From Terriglobia bacterium (lineage in GTDB: Bacteria; Acidobacteriota; Terriglobia; UBA7540): a stretch of DNA of 64,000 bases. Shown piece after piece: positions 63,869 through 64,000 of this stretch (positions are counted from its first letter, which is position 1; the number at the start of each line of letters is the position of its first letter). The stretch is taken from contig DASTAW010000046.1 in assembly GCA_035712365.1 (NCBI GenBank), positions 1 to 64,000 of the forward strand. The letters are read 5' to 3'. Under the pieces are notes generated by a model. The model was given only the letters and a program-made list of their open reading frames with translations, was not told where the DNA came from and ran no database searches. The position numbers were made by a program, and so were the translations under genes.

Positions 63869-64000
63869 CTAGACAGCAACCTTAATGTCATCGCCTTCCA
63901 CCTGGACGGGATAGGTGTCGAGCTTCAGCAGACTGTCTTCCAGATTTTCGCCTGTGCAAACATTATACTGCCACATGTGCCAGGGACACGTTACCACGTT
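63869..64000 (-). CDS. Rieske [2Fe-2S] domain protein, C-terminal part (runs off the right edge)
   Basis: The minus strand from the right edge reads CPWHMWQYNVCTGEN followed by SLLKLDTYPVQVEGDDIKVAV and a TAG stop. The Cys-Pro-Trp-His half is the second Rieske box. The protein is probably a small ferredoxin of the type used with dioxygenases or nitrite reductase (NirD-like). Only the last 43 residues are visible. The stop lies 38 bp before the mutM start. Confidence 0.85.
   Translation of the reverse strand, partial: NVVTCPWHMWQYNVCTGENLEDSLLKLDTYPVQVEGDDIKVAV

Overview
The window is high-GC chromosomal DNA from a Gram-negative bacterium, most probably an Acidobacteriota member. The evidence is a complete lipid A-Kdo/heptose cluster, a BamD-like lipoprotein, and gene orders (coaX plus a conserved hypothetical; yceD-rpmF-plsX-fabHDG-acpP-fabF; radical SAM-DUF169-ATP-grasp) and small conserved hypotheticals that I associate with that phylum. 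No 16S rRNA or tRNA gene was seen, so the taxonomy is inference.

Layout. 1-0.7 kb: frameshifted remnant of an RHS/YD-repeat protein. 0.9-13.9 kb (plus): housekeeping run rpe-like, bamD-like, valS, nadC, birA, coaX, hypothetical, 23S/tRNA m5U methyltransferase, comEC-like. 13.9-22.1 kb (minus): LPS inner-core cluster waaA-lpxK-waaF-gmhB-hldA-hldC-waaC with ATGA stop/start overlaps, then a methyltransferase and a DUF3108 protein. 22.2-29.8 kb: ferredoxin, Crp/Fnr regulator, two hydroxyacid dehydrogenases, GH172 (DUF2961), a SpoU methyltransferase, rarA, and a Phd/PIN toxin-antitoxin pair. 29.9-43.7 kb (minus): one long co-directional block running from a consensus promoter at 43.75 kb through yceD, rpmF, plsX, fabH, fabD, fabG, acpP, fabF, etfB, etfA, trpS, scpA, scpB, rluB, hisC to a CoA-binding protein. 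43.9-51.6 kb: surface-glycan region (O-antigen ligase, MurJ, FkbM methyltransferase, GT4, UDP-sulfoquinovose synthase, alpha/alpha-toroid protein).

51.6-57.1 kb is a plastic accessory stretch: an AT-rich spacer, a 5'-truncated IPT/TIG protein abutting a REP-associated tyrosine transposase, inverted repeats, an integrase-like scrap, a small cytochrome c, and a dihydrofolate-reductase-fold gene enclosed by 46-47-bp inverted repeats. 57.1-60.7 kb holds a three-gene unit: a cobalamin-type radical SAM enzyme, a DUF169 protein and an ATP-grasp enzyme. 60.7-64 kb returns to housekeeping (yggX, comM-like, mutM, a partial Rieske protein).

The most striking observation is that the radical SAM frame does not end at its first TGA. 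The Cys codon before it and the codons after it read Cys-(TGA)-Ala-Glu-Pro, followed by 15 more codons and a second stop. A hairpin with a GU-containing apical loop lies 13-30 nt after the TGA, as expected of a bacterial SECIS element. The gene therefore most likely encodes a selenoprotein of the CUAEP-tail radical SAM family, next to two enzymes whose chemistry with it is undefined.
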